From: Bradyrhizobium sp.
GTDB lineage: Bacteria; Pseudomonadota; Alphaproteobacteria; Rhizobiales; Xanthobacteraceae
NCBI RefSeq assembly: GCF_016219575.1
Contig: NZ_JACRMG010000020.1
Location: 182,536-246,535, forward strand
Reading direction: 5' to 3'
Length of the DNA stretch: 64,000 bases
Position 1 is the first letter of the stretch; every line of letters begins with the position of its first letter. A program made the translations under genes and the position numbers. Shown here one piece after another: positions 44,952 to 53,050 of the stretch. The notes beneath the pieces were generated by a model. It had not been told where the DNA came from. It saw only the letters and a program-made list of their open reading frames with translations, and ran no database searches.

Positions 44952-45551
44952 ATGGTACACCGGAGAATTTCGACCGCCGCCGAACTTCACCATCTGGCGA
45001 CGCTGCTGGAGCAAGTCGGCCGCGGCGATGCACGGGCCTTCGCCGCGCTTCATGCGCTGACCTGCCGGAAGCTGCGGCGGACGGCCGCATCCGTGTGCCC
45101 CCTATCCAGCGATGTCGAGGACGTGCTGCAGGACAGCTATCTCAAGATCTGGCGCGCCGCATCGAGCTTCGATCCCGGTCGCGCCTCTCCGATCAGCTGG
45201 ATGTGCACCATCGTCAAGAACACCGCGCTGGATTCGAATCGTGCGAAGAAGATGCTGCTGGCCGATCTCGACGATGCCATGGCCATCCCCGCGCCCGGGG
45301 ATGACGGCGATGAATTCGACTATGAGTATGCAAAGCAGATCACGGTCGAGGCCCTGTCGGGTCTTCCCGAAGAGCGGCGGCGGCTGCTGTCGCTCGCCTA
45401 TTTCGAGGGCATGAGCCGGCATTCGCTTGCCGAACAGTTCGGCGTGCCGGTCGGCACCGTGAAAACCTGGCTTCGCCGCGCACTGGAAAGCATCCGCGCC
45501 GACTGCCTGGCTGCCGCGAAGGGGTCTCTGGCGCTGCCTGCGGCGAATTGA
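44952..45551 (+). CDS. Second ECF sigma factor (SigK-like), no adjacent anti-sigma
   Basis: A 199-residue sigma-70 family protein with regions 2 and 4: AFAALHALTCRKLRRTA, SDVEDVLQDSYLKIWRAASSFDP, ISWMCTIVKNTALDSNR, and GLPEERRRLLSLAYFEGMSRHSLAEQFGVPVGTVKTWLRRALESIR. Homologues of this type are usually followed by an RskA-like anti-sigma gene. Here the next gene is on the other strand, so activity is probably set by expression from the ECF promoter at 44902-44927. Confidence 0.88.
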   Translation: MVHRRISTAAELHHLATLLEQVGRGDARAFAALHALTCRKLRRTAASVCPLSSDVEDVLQDSYLKIWRAASSFDPGRASPISWMCTIVKNTALDSNRAKKMLLADLDDAMAIPAPGDDGDEFDYEYAKQITVEALSGLPEERRRLLSLAYFEGMSRHSLAEQFGVPVGTVKTWLRRALESIRADCLAAAKGSLALPAAN

Positions 45552-45577
45552 AGTTCGCGAGACGGCGAGTTGCCGCT

Positions 45578-45988
45578 TCACCTCTCCTCCGTCGGATGCA
45601 CCCATTTGTACGGCGTGATCTCTCTTCTCTCCGTCAGCTTGATCATGTGCACCGGCGGGGCATGACGGCCGTTGCAGCAGGTGCGGCATTTCAGCGAGGC
45701 TTCCAGCTTCCACAGCGGCGTGTCGCGCGGGCGGCGGATGGCGGAAAGCGGCAGGCTGGCGCGGGTGTTGCAGCGGTTGCACTCGACTTCCAGAAAGCCG
45801 AGGCCGTCGTTGAGGCACTGGCCAAGCGTGGGCGAGGGCTGCGCCGCGCCGCCAGAGTCTTCTGTCCGGATCGGCCAGGCTTCTGCTTCAGCATGGTCGG
45901 CGGCGGATCGCGGCCTTGGCCTGCTTGCGTGCGGATGAAAGCGATCAGCCGGCTGCTCCTGATCCCCATGGGCGCGATTACGCGCCAT
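45578..45988 (-). CDS. Conserved hypothetical protein with two CxxC pairs
   Basis: About 136 residues. The C-terminal 80 residues look like a genuine conserved domain: LGFLEVECNRCNTRASLPLSA and LEASLKCRTCCNGRHAPPVHM give two Cys-x2-Cys pairs that could bind one zinc, and the protein ends ITPYKWVHPTEER. The N-terminal part is rich in Arg, Ala and Pro and its start is not certain. Function unknown. It converges on the second ECF sigma gene with only about 26 bases between. Confidence 0.5.
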   Translation of the reverse strand: MARNRAHGDQEQPADRFHPHASRPRPRSAADHAEAEAWPIRTEDSGGAAQPSPTLGQCLNDGLGFLEVECNRCNTRASLPLSAIRRPRDTPLWKLEASLKCRTCCNGRHAPPVHMIKLTERREITPYKWVHPTEER

Positions 45989-46126
45989 AGCGAGCGTAGC
46001 AGCATGAGGTCGAGCTGTGAGGGGCGGGACGACACGATGGTCGATGCCGCCACAAGTAGGGGGTCGCTTCTGATCAAGAACCATCGCGCAAAAAAGGTAT
46101 TTCCGAAAGTTAACTCGTAGAATCGA

Positions 46127-46501
46127 TTGAACTCTCCGAGTGAATTGAGCCTGAAGCACCTCGGAGCCGATGAAGTTTCCGACCGGCTGTCATCGATCAA
46201 CTATCTCATCTGCGGAGCGGAATTCGTCCTGCTGGAGGATCGCAAGGGACAGATCCGCGACGCGATCGCGTTCCCACCGCATTCCAGACAATCGCCTGCC
46301 TTCTCCGGCGTGTGCCAGCTCAACGGCCGCGATCAGCCGGGCTCCTACATCGGGGTTCTGAATGCCGATGCTACCGGAAGCTGGCTGCCGGTCGTCGCGG
46401 GATGGAAGATCGACGAGAAGGGTGCGAAGTTCGTCAAGGCGCCTGCGGAAGGCCTGCGCTGCTCGCGCAGCGGCATCTACACGGTCGATGGCGGCATGTA
46501 A
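46127..46501 (+). CDS. Hypothetical protein, possibly lacking its signal peptide
   Basis: 124 residues from a TTG with a stop codon just upstream. The body looks coding: SSINYLICGAEFVLLEDRKGQIRD, FSGVCQLNGRDQPGSYIGVL and AEGLRCSRSGIYTVDGGM, with a Cys pair. It looks like the mature part of an exported protein, but no signal peptide is present in this frame. Either it starts at an unusual codon or the 5' end is lost. Function unknown. Confidence 0.5.
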   Translation: MNSPSELSLKHLGADEVSDRLSSINYLICGAEFVLLEDRKGQIRDAIAFPPHSRQSPAFSGVCQLNGRDQPGSYIGVLNADATGSWLPVVAGWKIDEKGAKFVKAPAEGLRCSRSGIYTVDGGM

Positions 46502-46624
46502 GGCCGGCGCATCGCGATTGCGACACGGCGATCTGTGAAGATTCCGGTTTGCTGACGCCGTGCGATCGACCACAATGGCCGCTGTGTAAGGCTCGCTGCA
46601 ACAAGAGCCGCGGGGAGGTATCCC

Positions 46625-47428
46625 ATGTCCAGCCGATCCATGCCGCGCATCGCCGGCCTCATTTTGGGAATTTTCGTCATGACCAACGGCTCCGCCGGCG
46701 CCGATGCGCTGAAAGATGAAATCGTGCCGACCGGCAAGCTCCGCGTGGCGATCGCCGTCAGCCCCGCCGGCGGCGCGTTCTGGTCACGGAAGACTGACAG
46801 CGGCTATGCCGGCGTCCCCGTCGATCTCGGCCGCGAGATGGCCGCGCAGCTCGGCGTGCCCGTGGAATATGTCGTGCACAACAATTCCGGCCAGATCGTC
46901 GACGCCGCCGGCAAGGGCACCTGGGACGTCACCTTCCTGCCCAAGGACCCGGAGCGCGAGGGGCGGATGGCGTTCGGCCCGATCTATGAGGTGGCCGACG
47001 CCACCTACATCGTGAAGCCGGGCTCGTCCGTGAAAGACTTCGCAACGCTCGACCAGCCCGGCGTCAAGGTCGCCTGCGTCAACAACACTACGACCATGCG
47101 CGGCGCCATCGCTCACCTGAAGAATGCCAGGGTCACGGGCTACCAGACTTATGACGAGATCTTCAATCTCTTGAAGAACGGCGAGATCGACGCATTCGCG
47201 CTGTCGCGCGACCAGCTCAACGCCATGGCGAAGCAGATTCCGGGCACGCGCGTGCTGGAGGAGACCTTCAAGCAGACGGTGACCGCGGTCGCCGTGCCGC
47301 CGAACCATCCGCAGGCGCTGGCCTTCACGGTGAAGTTCATGACGGAAGGCATCGGCAACGGCACGCTGCGCAAGGCCTATGACAACAACGGGCTGAAGGA
47401 CCGGCCGGTGCGGACGCAGGTGAAGTAG
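46625..47428 (+). CDS. Amino-acid-type ABC transporter substrate-binding protein
   Basis: A 267-residue periplasmic binding protein of the family 3 fold. A signal peptide (PRIAGLILGIFVMTNGSAGA) is followed by TGKLRVAIAVSPAGGAFW and GVPVDLGREMAAQLGVPVEYV, the first lobe, and the second lobe has GVKVACVNNTTTMRGAIAHL and GEIDAFALSRDQL. No permease or ATPase gene is next to it. GGGAGG precedes the ATG. Ligand unknown; polar amino acids are typical. Confidence 0.85.
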   Translation: MSSRSMPRIAGLILGIFVMTNGSAGADALKDEIVPTGKLRVAIAVSPAGGAFWSRKTDSGYAGVPVDLGREMAAQLGVPVEYVVHNNSGQIVDAAGKGTWDVTFLPKDPEREGRMAFGPIYEVADATYIVKPGSSVKDFATLDQPGVKVACVNNTTTMRGAIAHLKNARVTGYQTYDEIFNLLKNGEIDAFALSRDQLNAMAKQIPGTRVLEETFKQTVTAVAVPPNHPQALAFTVKFMTEGIGNGTLRKAYDNNGLKDRPVRTQVK

Positions 47429-47454
47429 GGCGATCCGAAGCCCTGCGCGGCATC

Positions 47455-47468
47455 TGTGCAACTGCACA
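47455..47468. promoter_or_regulatory. Small palindrome TGTGCA-AC-TGCACA
   Basis: A perfect six-base inverted repeat with a two-base centre, in the long space before the formate/nitrite transporter gene. It may be an operator; the regulator is unknown. Confidence 0.35.
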
Positions 47469-47616
47469 AATTCAGGGCAGCGCACAAGTCCCCGGTGATC
47501 TACGGCCCGACAGCTAAGCCACGGGAATAACGTTCATTTCCCGCGCTGCCGCGTTGGCACATCGATTGCTTAATCTTTTCTCAGTCAATGACGACTGCCG
47601 TCCTTTCGGATTGCCA

Positions 47617-47820
47617 GGGCCAAAGTTGGCCCACGGCGCTGGGATCAAGCAGCCTCGCGTGAGGTGCTTCGAGCAGTCATCGGGACTTCCCCTGGAAAGC
47701 TCGCGCATCCCAAATCCCCGATCGGGCGCGACCGCGTCATTCCGTGCCGCTCGATAGCGGCGCGGGATTTGTCGCGCGCGGGGACGGCAAGACCTTTCAC
47801 ACATCGGTGCACGGCTGCGC
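47617..47820 (+). promoter_or_regulatory. Structured leader of the formate/nitrite transporter gene
   Basis: Several strong hairpins follow each other: GGGCCAA-AG-TTGGCCC (47617-47632), AAGCA/CCTC-GCGT-GAGG/TGCTT (47647-47669), GCCGCT-CGAT-AGCGGC (47746-47761), and GTGC-ACGGCT-GCGC (47807-47820). The last loop has A at position 1 and G at position 4, as in targets of ANTAR antiterminators such as NasT. Only one loop fits, so that link is tentative. Confidence 0.4.
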
Positions 47821-47865
47821 AGCATCCGGCGCGCTTCAACGCTGTCTCTCAAGAGGGGAACTGGA

Positions 47866-48720
47866 ATGGCCTATCTCGCGCCTTCGGAATTCGTGACCAA
47901 GATGGTCGACGCCGGGGAATCCAAAATCTTCATGTCGACACGCGATACGGTCATTCGCGCCTACATGGCCGGTGCGATCCTCGCGCTCGCAGCGGCGATG
48001 GCAGTGACCATCAACGTGCAGACCGGCACGCCGATCGTCGGCGCCGCATTCTTTCCGGTCGGCTTCTGCATGCTGTACCTGCTCGGCTTCGACCTCTTGA
48101 CCGGCGTCTTCGTGCTGTGCCCGCTGGCGCTGATCGACAAGCGTCCGGGCGTGACGCTCGGCGGCGTGCTGCGCAACTGGGGCCTCGTCTTCATCGGCAA
48201 TTTCGCCGGCGCCTTCACGGTGGCGGTGATGATGGCGATCGTGTTCACCTTCGGCTTCTCGCAGGCGCCCGACAAGGTCGGCCAGGTGATCGGCACCATC
48301 GGCGAAAGCCGCACCGTCGGCTATGCCAACCATGGCGCGGCCGGCATGCTGACGCTGTTCGTCCGCGGCATGCTCTGCAACTGGATGGTCTCGGCCGGCG
48401 TCGTCGGCGCGATGATCTCCACCCATGTCAGCGGCAAGGTGATCGCGATGTGGATGCCGATCATGCTGTTCTTCTTCATGACCTTCGAGCACTCCATCGT
48501 GAACATGTTCCTGTTCCCGTCCGGCCTCTTGCTCGGCGGCAAGTTCACATGGTGGGATTATCTGATGTGGAACGAGATCCCGACCGTGGTCGGCAACCTC
48601 GTTGGCGGCCTCGCCTTCACCGGGCTGACGCTGTACGCGACCCACATCAAGACCGGTCCGTCGCGCAGCGCGGCGGCTGCGGCCTCCTCGCGGCCGGCGT
48701 CTTCGCGCATTGCCGCTTGA
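47866..48720 (+). CDS. Formate/nitrite transporter (FNT) family channel
   Basis: A 284-residue FNT protein with six membrane helices. GAAFFPVGFCMLYLLGFDLLTGVFVLCPLALIDKR holds the conserved helix-break region, and NWGLVFIGNFAGAF and RGMLCNWMVSAGVV are the two FNT signature-type segments (the second with the conserved N-W). NirC- or FocA-type transport of nitrite or formate is expected. GAGGGG precedes the ATG at 47866. The next gene, a PP2C-kinase fusion, starts seven bases after the stop, so the two form an operon. Confidence 0.9.
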   Translation: MAYLAPSEFVTKMVDAGESKIFMSTRDTVIRAYMAGAILALAAAMAVTINVQTGTPIVGAAFFPVGFCMLYLLGFDLLTGVFVLCPLALIDKRPGVTLGGVLRNWGLVFIGNFAGAFTVAVMMAIVFTFGFSQAPDKVGQVIGTIGESRTVGYANHGAAGMLTLFVRGMLCNWMVSAGVVGAMISTHVSGKVIAMWMPIMLFFFMTFEHSIVNMFLFPSGLLLGGKFTWWDYLMWNEIPTVVGNLVGGLAFTGLTLYATHIKTGPSRSAAAAASSRPASSRIAA

Positions 48721-48727
48721 TCTTGCG

Positions 48728-50527
48728 ATGCAGACGGGTCTCTCTTCGCAAGGGGAGAGGCCCGTCGTCGCGAAAGCCGGTATGCCGCGCGAGCTGAAAA
48801 TATCGGTCGGGCAATTCTCCGACAAGGGCGCCAAGGAAACCAACCAGGATTTCCATGGCGTCCTGATCCCGGACGAGCCGCTGCTCGGCCTCAAGGGCAT
48901 TTCCGTCGTGCTGGCCGACGGCATCTCTACCAGCAAGGTTTCCCGCGTCGCCGCGGAATCCGCGGTCAAGGGATTCTTGACCGACTATTACTGCACCTCG
49001 GAATCCTGGTCGGTGCGCACCTCGGCGCAGCGCGTGCTGGAGGCGACCAATTCCTGGCTGCATTCGCAGACCCGCAGCCAGTACGCCTACGACAAGGACC
49101 GCGGCTACGTCTGCACGCTGAGCGCCATGGTCATCAAGTCGACCACCGCGCATCTCTTCCACATCGGCGATTCCCGCATCTACCGCCTGTCCGGCAACAC
49201 GCTGGAGCAGCTCACCAACGACCACCGCATCGTCATCAACTCGCAGCAGAGCTATCTCGGCCGCGCGCTCGGGGTAAATCCGCAGATCGAGATCGACTAC
49301 CAGATGCTGCGGCTCGAGCAGGGCGACGTGTTCGTGCTGGTGACCGACGGCATCTACGAACATCTCAGCGCCCGCCGCATCGCGAAAGCGATCAACGAAG
49401 GCGCCGCCGACCTCGATGCGGCCGCGAAGGCGATCGTCGACCAGGCGTTCGAGGCCGGCAGCGGCGACAATCTCACCGTCCAGATCGTCCGCATCGACGG
49501 ACTGCCCGACAGCGCGGCAAGCGAGGTGTTCGGACAGCCGAGCGAGCTGCCGCTGCCGCCGCTCCTGGAAGCGCGGATGGTGTTCGACGGCTACCGCATC
49601 GTGCGCGAGCTGCATGGTTCGAGCCGCAGCCACATCTATCTCGCCGTCGACATCGAGACCGACGCGGTGGTGACGCTGAAAATCCCGTCGATCGACCTGC
49701 GCGACGACCCCGTCTACCTGAAGCGCTTCCTGATGGAGGAGTGGGTGGCGCGGCGCATCGACAGCCCGCATGTACTGAAGCCCTGCCTGCCGTCGCGGCG
49801 GCGCAATTTTCTCTACGTCGTCACCGAATATATCGACGGACAAACCCTGACGCAGTGGATGATCGATAATCCCGCGCCCGACCTCGAGACGGTGCGCGAC
49901 ATCGTCGAGCAGATCGCCAAGGGCCTGCGCGCCTTCCACCGCAAGGAGATGCTGCACCAGGACCTGCGGCCCGACAACATCATGATCGACAGGACCGGCA
50001 CGGTGAAGATCATCGATTTCGGCTCGACGGCCATCAAGGGCGTGGCCGAGGCCGAACCCTCGGGCGCGCGCGACGACATCCTCGGCACAGTGCAATACAC
50101 CGCGCCGGAGTATTTTCTGGGCGAAGCGGCGACCTCGCGCTCCGACCTGTTCTCGCTCGGCGTCATCACCTACCAGATGCTGACGGGGAAATTGCCCTAT
50201 GGCGCGCAGGCCGCGCAGGCGCGCACCCGCGCCCAGTTCGGCAGGCTGCGCTACCGCCCGGCCGCGCACGGCGCCCGCGAGATCCCGGTCTGGGTCGACG
50301 GCACGCTGGAACGCGCCGTGCACCCCAATCCGCTGAAGCGTTACGAGAGCCTGTCGGAATTCCTGTTCGACCTGCGCACGCCCAATGCGAACTATGTCGG
50401 CACGTCGGCCTCGCCGCTGCTCGAGCGCAACCCGCTATTGTTCTGGAAGAGCACCACCATCGTGCTGGCGCTCGCGGTCATCGTGCTGCTGGCGATGCTG
50501 CACGGCATGCATCGGGCGTTGCCCTGA
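48728..50527 (+). CDS. PP2C phosphatase-Ser/Thr kinase fusion, membrane anchored
   Basis: A 599-residue two-enzyme protein. The N-terminal PP2C domain (to about residue 240) has SDKGAKETNQDF, VLADGIST, HIGDSRIYRL, LVTDGIYEHL and SGDNLTVQI, covering the metal-binding aspartates. The kinase domain (about 275-540) has VTLKIPS (Lys), HQDLRPDNIMI in place of HRD, DFGSTAIKG and YTAPEYF. A final helix (TTIVLALAVIVLLAMLHGM) anchors it in the membrane. It sits seven bases after the FNT gene and may control that channel. The nucleotide loop lacks the usual glycines. Confidence 0.9.
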   Translation: MQTGLSSQGERPVVAKAGMPRELKISVGQFSDKGAKETNQDFHGVLIPDEPLLGLKGISVVLADGISTSKVSRVAAESAVKGFLTDYYCTSESWSVRTSAQRVLEATNSWLHSQTRSQYAYDKDRGYVCTLSAMVIKSTTAHLFHIGDSRIYRLSGNTLEQLTNDHRIVINSQQSYLGRALGVNPQIEIDYQMLRLEQGDVFVLVTDGIYEHLSARRIAKAINEGAADLDAAAKAIVDQAFEAGSGDNLTVQIVRIDGLPDSAASEVFGQPSELPLPPLLEARMVFDGYRIVRELHGSSRSHIYLAVDIETDAVVTLKIPSIDLRDDPVYLKRFLMEEWVARRIDSPHVLKPCLPSRRRNFLYVVTEYIDGQTLTQWMIDNPAPDLETVRDIVEQIAKGLRAFHRKEMLHQDLRPDNIMIDRTGTVKIIDFGSTAIKGVAEAEPSGARDDILGTVQYTAPEYFLGEAATSRSDLFSLGVITYQMLTGKLPYGAQAAQARTRAQFGRLRYRPAAHGAREIPVWVDGTLERAVHPNPLKRYESLSEFLFDLRTPNANYVGTSASPLLERNPLLFWKSTTIVLALAVIVLLAMLHGMHRALP

Positions 50528-50637
50528 CTGCAGCACAATCGTGCGGTTCCCCGGCCCAAGTGAAATCAAAGTTCCTCCGCCTTTGGACCCCAATAGCAGG
50601 GTAGGTGTTGCAGCGACATTGAGGAGGCAACCATCCC

Positions 50638-51408
50638 ATGGCGATCAACGAGGGGTTTGATTTGGCCCATTCCCTGCCTCTCGCCTCCGATGTTCCAATC
50701 GAGCGGACGGAGCCCGGGAATGCCCGTGACGGCGCTGTTGCGTCGTCGCGCGTCCTGAAGGTCAGTGTCTTGATCGCAGCCGTGGCCGCGACCGCTATTG
50801 CTGCCGCCGTTCTGTCGGCGCGGGGCCCGGCGACTCCCGATGCGGACGTCACAGCTGCGCTGGCCGCCAATTCGAAGCTTCCGCCTGACACCGATCAGTC
50901 GGCGCCGGAAACCCAGTCGACCGTCGGCGTGACGGCCTTGCTTCAACCGGCCGCCGAGCCTCAGGTCTCGCCGCCGGCCGCAAATTACGTTCCGACCCGC
51001 GAGGAAATGGCCGCCGCTGAACCCGCCGGCAAGGATCAGGCGGAAACGAGCGTGCCGACATCTGAAACCCTGTTCAAGCAATTCCAGGCCTGGGCGGCGG
51101 AGCAGGATGCGCAGCCAAGTTATCGGCCGCTTGTTCAGGACGTTCCGGCATCGGCGGTGAAAAGGGTTGCGGGGAATGCCCCGGCACCAAGCCGGCTCGT
51201 GCAGAAGCGTCGATACGTCAGGCCAGTCCAGAATGCGCGGGCGGAGGCGCGTCCAGAGAATGTCCGAAAGAAACTCAGGCGGGCGCCGAGTGCACGGGCA
51301 GCACGGCCGCCGGTGGAAGAAGCGCGAACACAGGGCCACACACCGGGCCGGTCTGTGCAGGACGCGCAGGCGTCGTCTTTCCTGCCAGTCTTCGGTTGGC
51401 GCAACTAG
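50638..51408 (+). CDS. Hypothetical single-pass membrane protein
   Basis: 256 residues with GAGGAGG before the ATG. A short N-terminal part precedes one hydrophobic helix (VLKVSVLIAAVAATAIAAAVL, residues about 39-60); the rest is low-complexity, rich in Pro, Ala and Gln and strongly basic at the C-terminus (RRYVRPVQNARAEARP). This resembles bitopic periplasmic proteins of Bradyrhizobium with no known role. The stop region is followed by a small tandem duplication (GCGCAACTAGA twice). Confidence 0.6.
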   Translation: MAINEGFDLAHSLPLASDVPIERTEPGNARDGAVASSRVLKVSVLIAAVAATAIAAAVLSARGPATPDADVTAALAANSKLPPDTDQSAPETQSTVGVTALLQPAAEPQVSPPAANYVPTREEMAAAEPAGKDQAETSVPTSETLFKQFQAWAAEQDAQPSYRPLVQDVPASAVKRVAGNAPAPSRLVQKRRYVRPVQNARAEARPENVRKKLRRAPSARAARPPVEEARTQGHTPGRSVQDAQASSFLPVFGWRN

Positions 51409-51436
51409 ACTTGCGCAACTAGACCGGGCCCAGGGC

Positions 51437-51451
51437 GTGTACTCATAAATC
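51437..51451. repeat. Left arm of a 15-base inverted repeat around 51.4-54.2 kb
   Basis: CGTGTACTCATAAAT here is the exact reverse complement of ATTTATGAGTACACG at 54208-54222. Both arms also have AACTAG nearby. They bracket about 2.8 kb that holds gene remnants and looks like a former mobile or accessory insert. Confidence 0.6.
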
Positions 51452-51550
51452 CGGGCAGCCGAATGACCGCTCTCCCTTCGGGAGCAGACATGGTCAGCTC
51501 GCGTAGGAATGTCGGAAAAGGGCCAACAGGCGACATCGGAGGCGCGAGGG

Positions 51551-51718
51551 TCAGAACGCGACGCGTAGTCCCACGCGGTCGCTGACGGCGTTGGATTTGT
51601 CCGACAGCGCCAGATGTTCGCCGGCCGAGAACAGCGTCACGTTGCGCGTGCGCCATTCCATGTTGAGCCCGCCATTGCCGCCCCAGACATTGGTTTGGCC
51701 CGGCTCCTCGGGCCACGG
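51551..51718 (-). pseudogene. Remnant of an autotransporter beta-barrel C-terminus
   Basis: The minus strand reads NVWGGNGGLNMEWRTRNVTL, then a segment ending SDRVGLRVAF and a stop. The last residue Phe and the alternating pattern are those of the final strands of outer-membrane autotransporter barrels. A stop codon in the same frame lies about 35 bases upstream, so only about 55 residues remain. Confidence 0.65.
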
Positions 51719-51801
51719 CGTTCGCCGTGGCGGGCATCCCTGCTAAAGAGGATCGCCACGTGTCGCGGGCATGCCGTCAGCAAGAACAGAGGGGAAACGC
51801 C

Positions 51802-52659
51802 ATGACCTACGAATACAAACTCCTAGATGTCGCGGTCTCCGGCCGGGTCGCGACCGTCACGATCAGCAACCCGCCGGTCAACGTCATCACGCTGGCCCTG
51901 CTGGCGGAGCTCGAGGCGCTCTCGCACGCGTTGAAAGCGGACCCCGACCTCACGGTCGTGGTCTTCCGCAGCGCCGATCCGGATTTCTTCCTGGCGCATT
52001 TCGACGTGGCCGCGATCTTGCAGCGCCCGACCGACACGCCGGCCCGCCGCGATACGCAGATCAAGCCCTATCACGCCATGTGCGAGCGCTATCGCACCAT
52101 GGACAAGGTGGTGATCGCCCAGATCGAAGGCCGGGTCGGCGGCGGCGGCAGCGAGCTGGCGGCCTCGTTCGACATGCGTTTCGGGGTCCGCGGCAAGACC
52201 AAGATCAACCAGATGGAGGTCCCGCTGGGCATCCTGCCCGGCGGCACCGGCACACAGCGGCTGCCTCGGCTGATCGGGCGCGGGCGGGCGATGGAGTTGA
52301 TCCTGGCGGGCGACGACCTGGACGCGGAAACCGCGGAGCGCTGGGGCTATCTGAACCGCATCTACGAGGCGAAGGAGATCGGCCCGGCGGTCGAGAAGCT
52401 TGCGAGCCGCATCGCGTCATTCCCCGCGGAGGCGGTGCGTCTCGCCAAGCAGAGCGTCAATCAGTCCGACCGCCCCTTGATCGAGGGGCTGTTCGAGGAA
52501 GCCTATCTGTTCGACCAGACTCTGCGCACCGCGTGCGCCAAGGCCAACATGCGCCGGTTCCTGGAGATCGGCGGACAGACGCGCGAGGGCGAGTTGCGTA
52601 TGGGCGAACTCTGCGCCGAACTGGGCGCCGGTGACGAAGGGACAACGAGGCGAGGATAG
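51802..52659 (+). CDS. Enoyl-CoA hydratase/isomerase family protein
   Basis: A 285-residue crotonase-fold protein. VATVTISNPPVNVITLALLAEL opens it, the first oxyanion-hole segment is DPDFFLAHFDVAAI and the second IEGRVGGGGSELAASFDMRFG (about residues 113-133). The conserved PLGILPGGTGTQRLPRLIGRGRAMELIL follows, where the usual catalytic Glu is in NQMEVPLG. It stands alone among remnants, and GAGGGGAAA precedes the ATG. Substrate unknown. Confidence 0.88.
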   Translation: MTYEYKLLDVAVSGRVATVTISNPPVNVITLALLAELEALSHALKADPDLTVVVFRSADPDFFLAHFDVAAILQRPTDTPARRDTQIKPYHAMCERYRTMDKVVIAQIEGRVGGGGSELAASFDMRFGVRGKTKINQMEVPLGILPGGTGTQRLPRLIGRGRAMELILAGDDLDAETAERWGYLNRIYEAKEIGPAVEKLASRIASFPAEAVRLAKQSVNQSDRPLIEGLFEEAYLFDQTLRTACAKANMRRFLEIGGQTREGELRMGELCAELGAGDEGTTRRG

Positions 52660-52701
52660 ACCCATCGCCCTGGCCGGTCATCACCAAGCGCATCCCCCGA
52701 T

Positions 52702-52850
52702 CCGAAGATGCCGGGCGCTGTGCCGCTGCTGGGCAAGGCCGAGGACGCCACCGTCTTCCCGCATGCGATCTGGCACGGACCCTCGCCCAACCGCTCCGGC
52801 AAGGCGCGCAAGACCATCCTCTACAAGAGCGCCATTTCGGACCGATCCCA
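52702..52850 (+). pseudogene. Remnant of a phytanoyl-CoA dioxygenase family gene
   Basis: The frame reads LLGKAEDATVFPHAIWHGPS, then PNRSGKARKTILYKSA. This is the C-terminal part of the Fe(II)/2-oxoglutarate dioxygenase fold (the H of FPHAIWHG and the R of PNRSGKARKT are typical). The rest of the enzyme is absent on both sides. Confidence 0.6.
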
Positions 52851-53050
52851 GCGGGGCCCGCTCTGCCCTCAACTTCGGACGTGTCAGTGCGCTGCACCAA
52901 GTGCAGCGATGGGTCATTTGCAACAGTTTGGCTGTGCCGGTCGCTTCCGGTCTCCCCTCAACTCCGGACATAGCGCTGCACCGCAATAACTGACGCTATG
53001 GGCCAACAGGAGACATGCGCGCGGCAACAAATCGCCTGATGTGCGCCGCA

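Noticed and set aside
47772..47800. A possible first ANTAR-type hairpin before the ACGGCT loop
   Set aside because: No stem with a six-base A1/G4 loop could be drawn there, so the ANTAR reading rests on one hairpin only.
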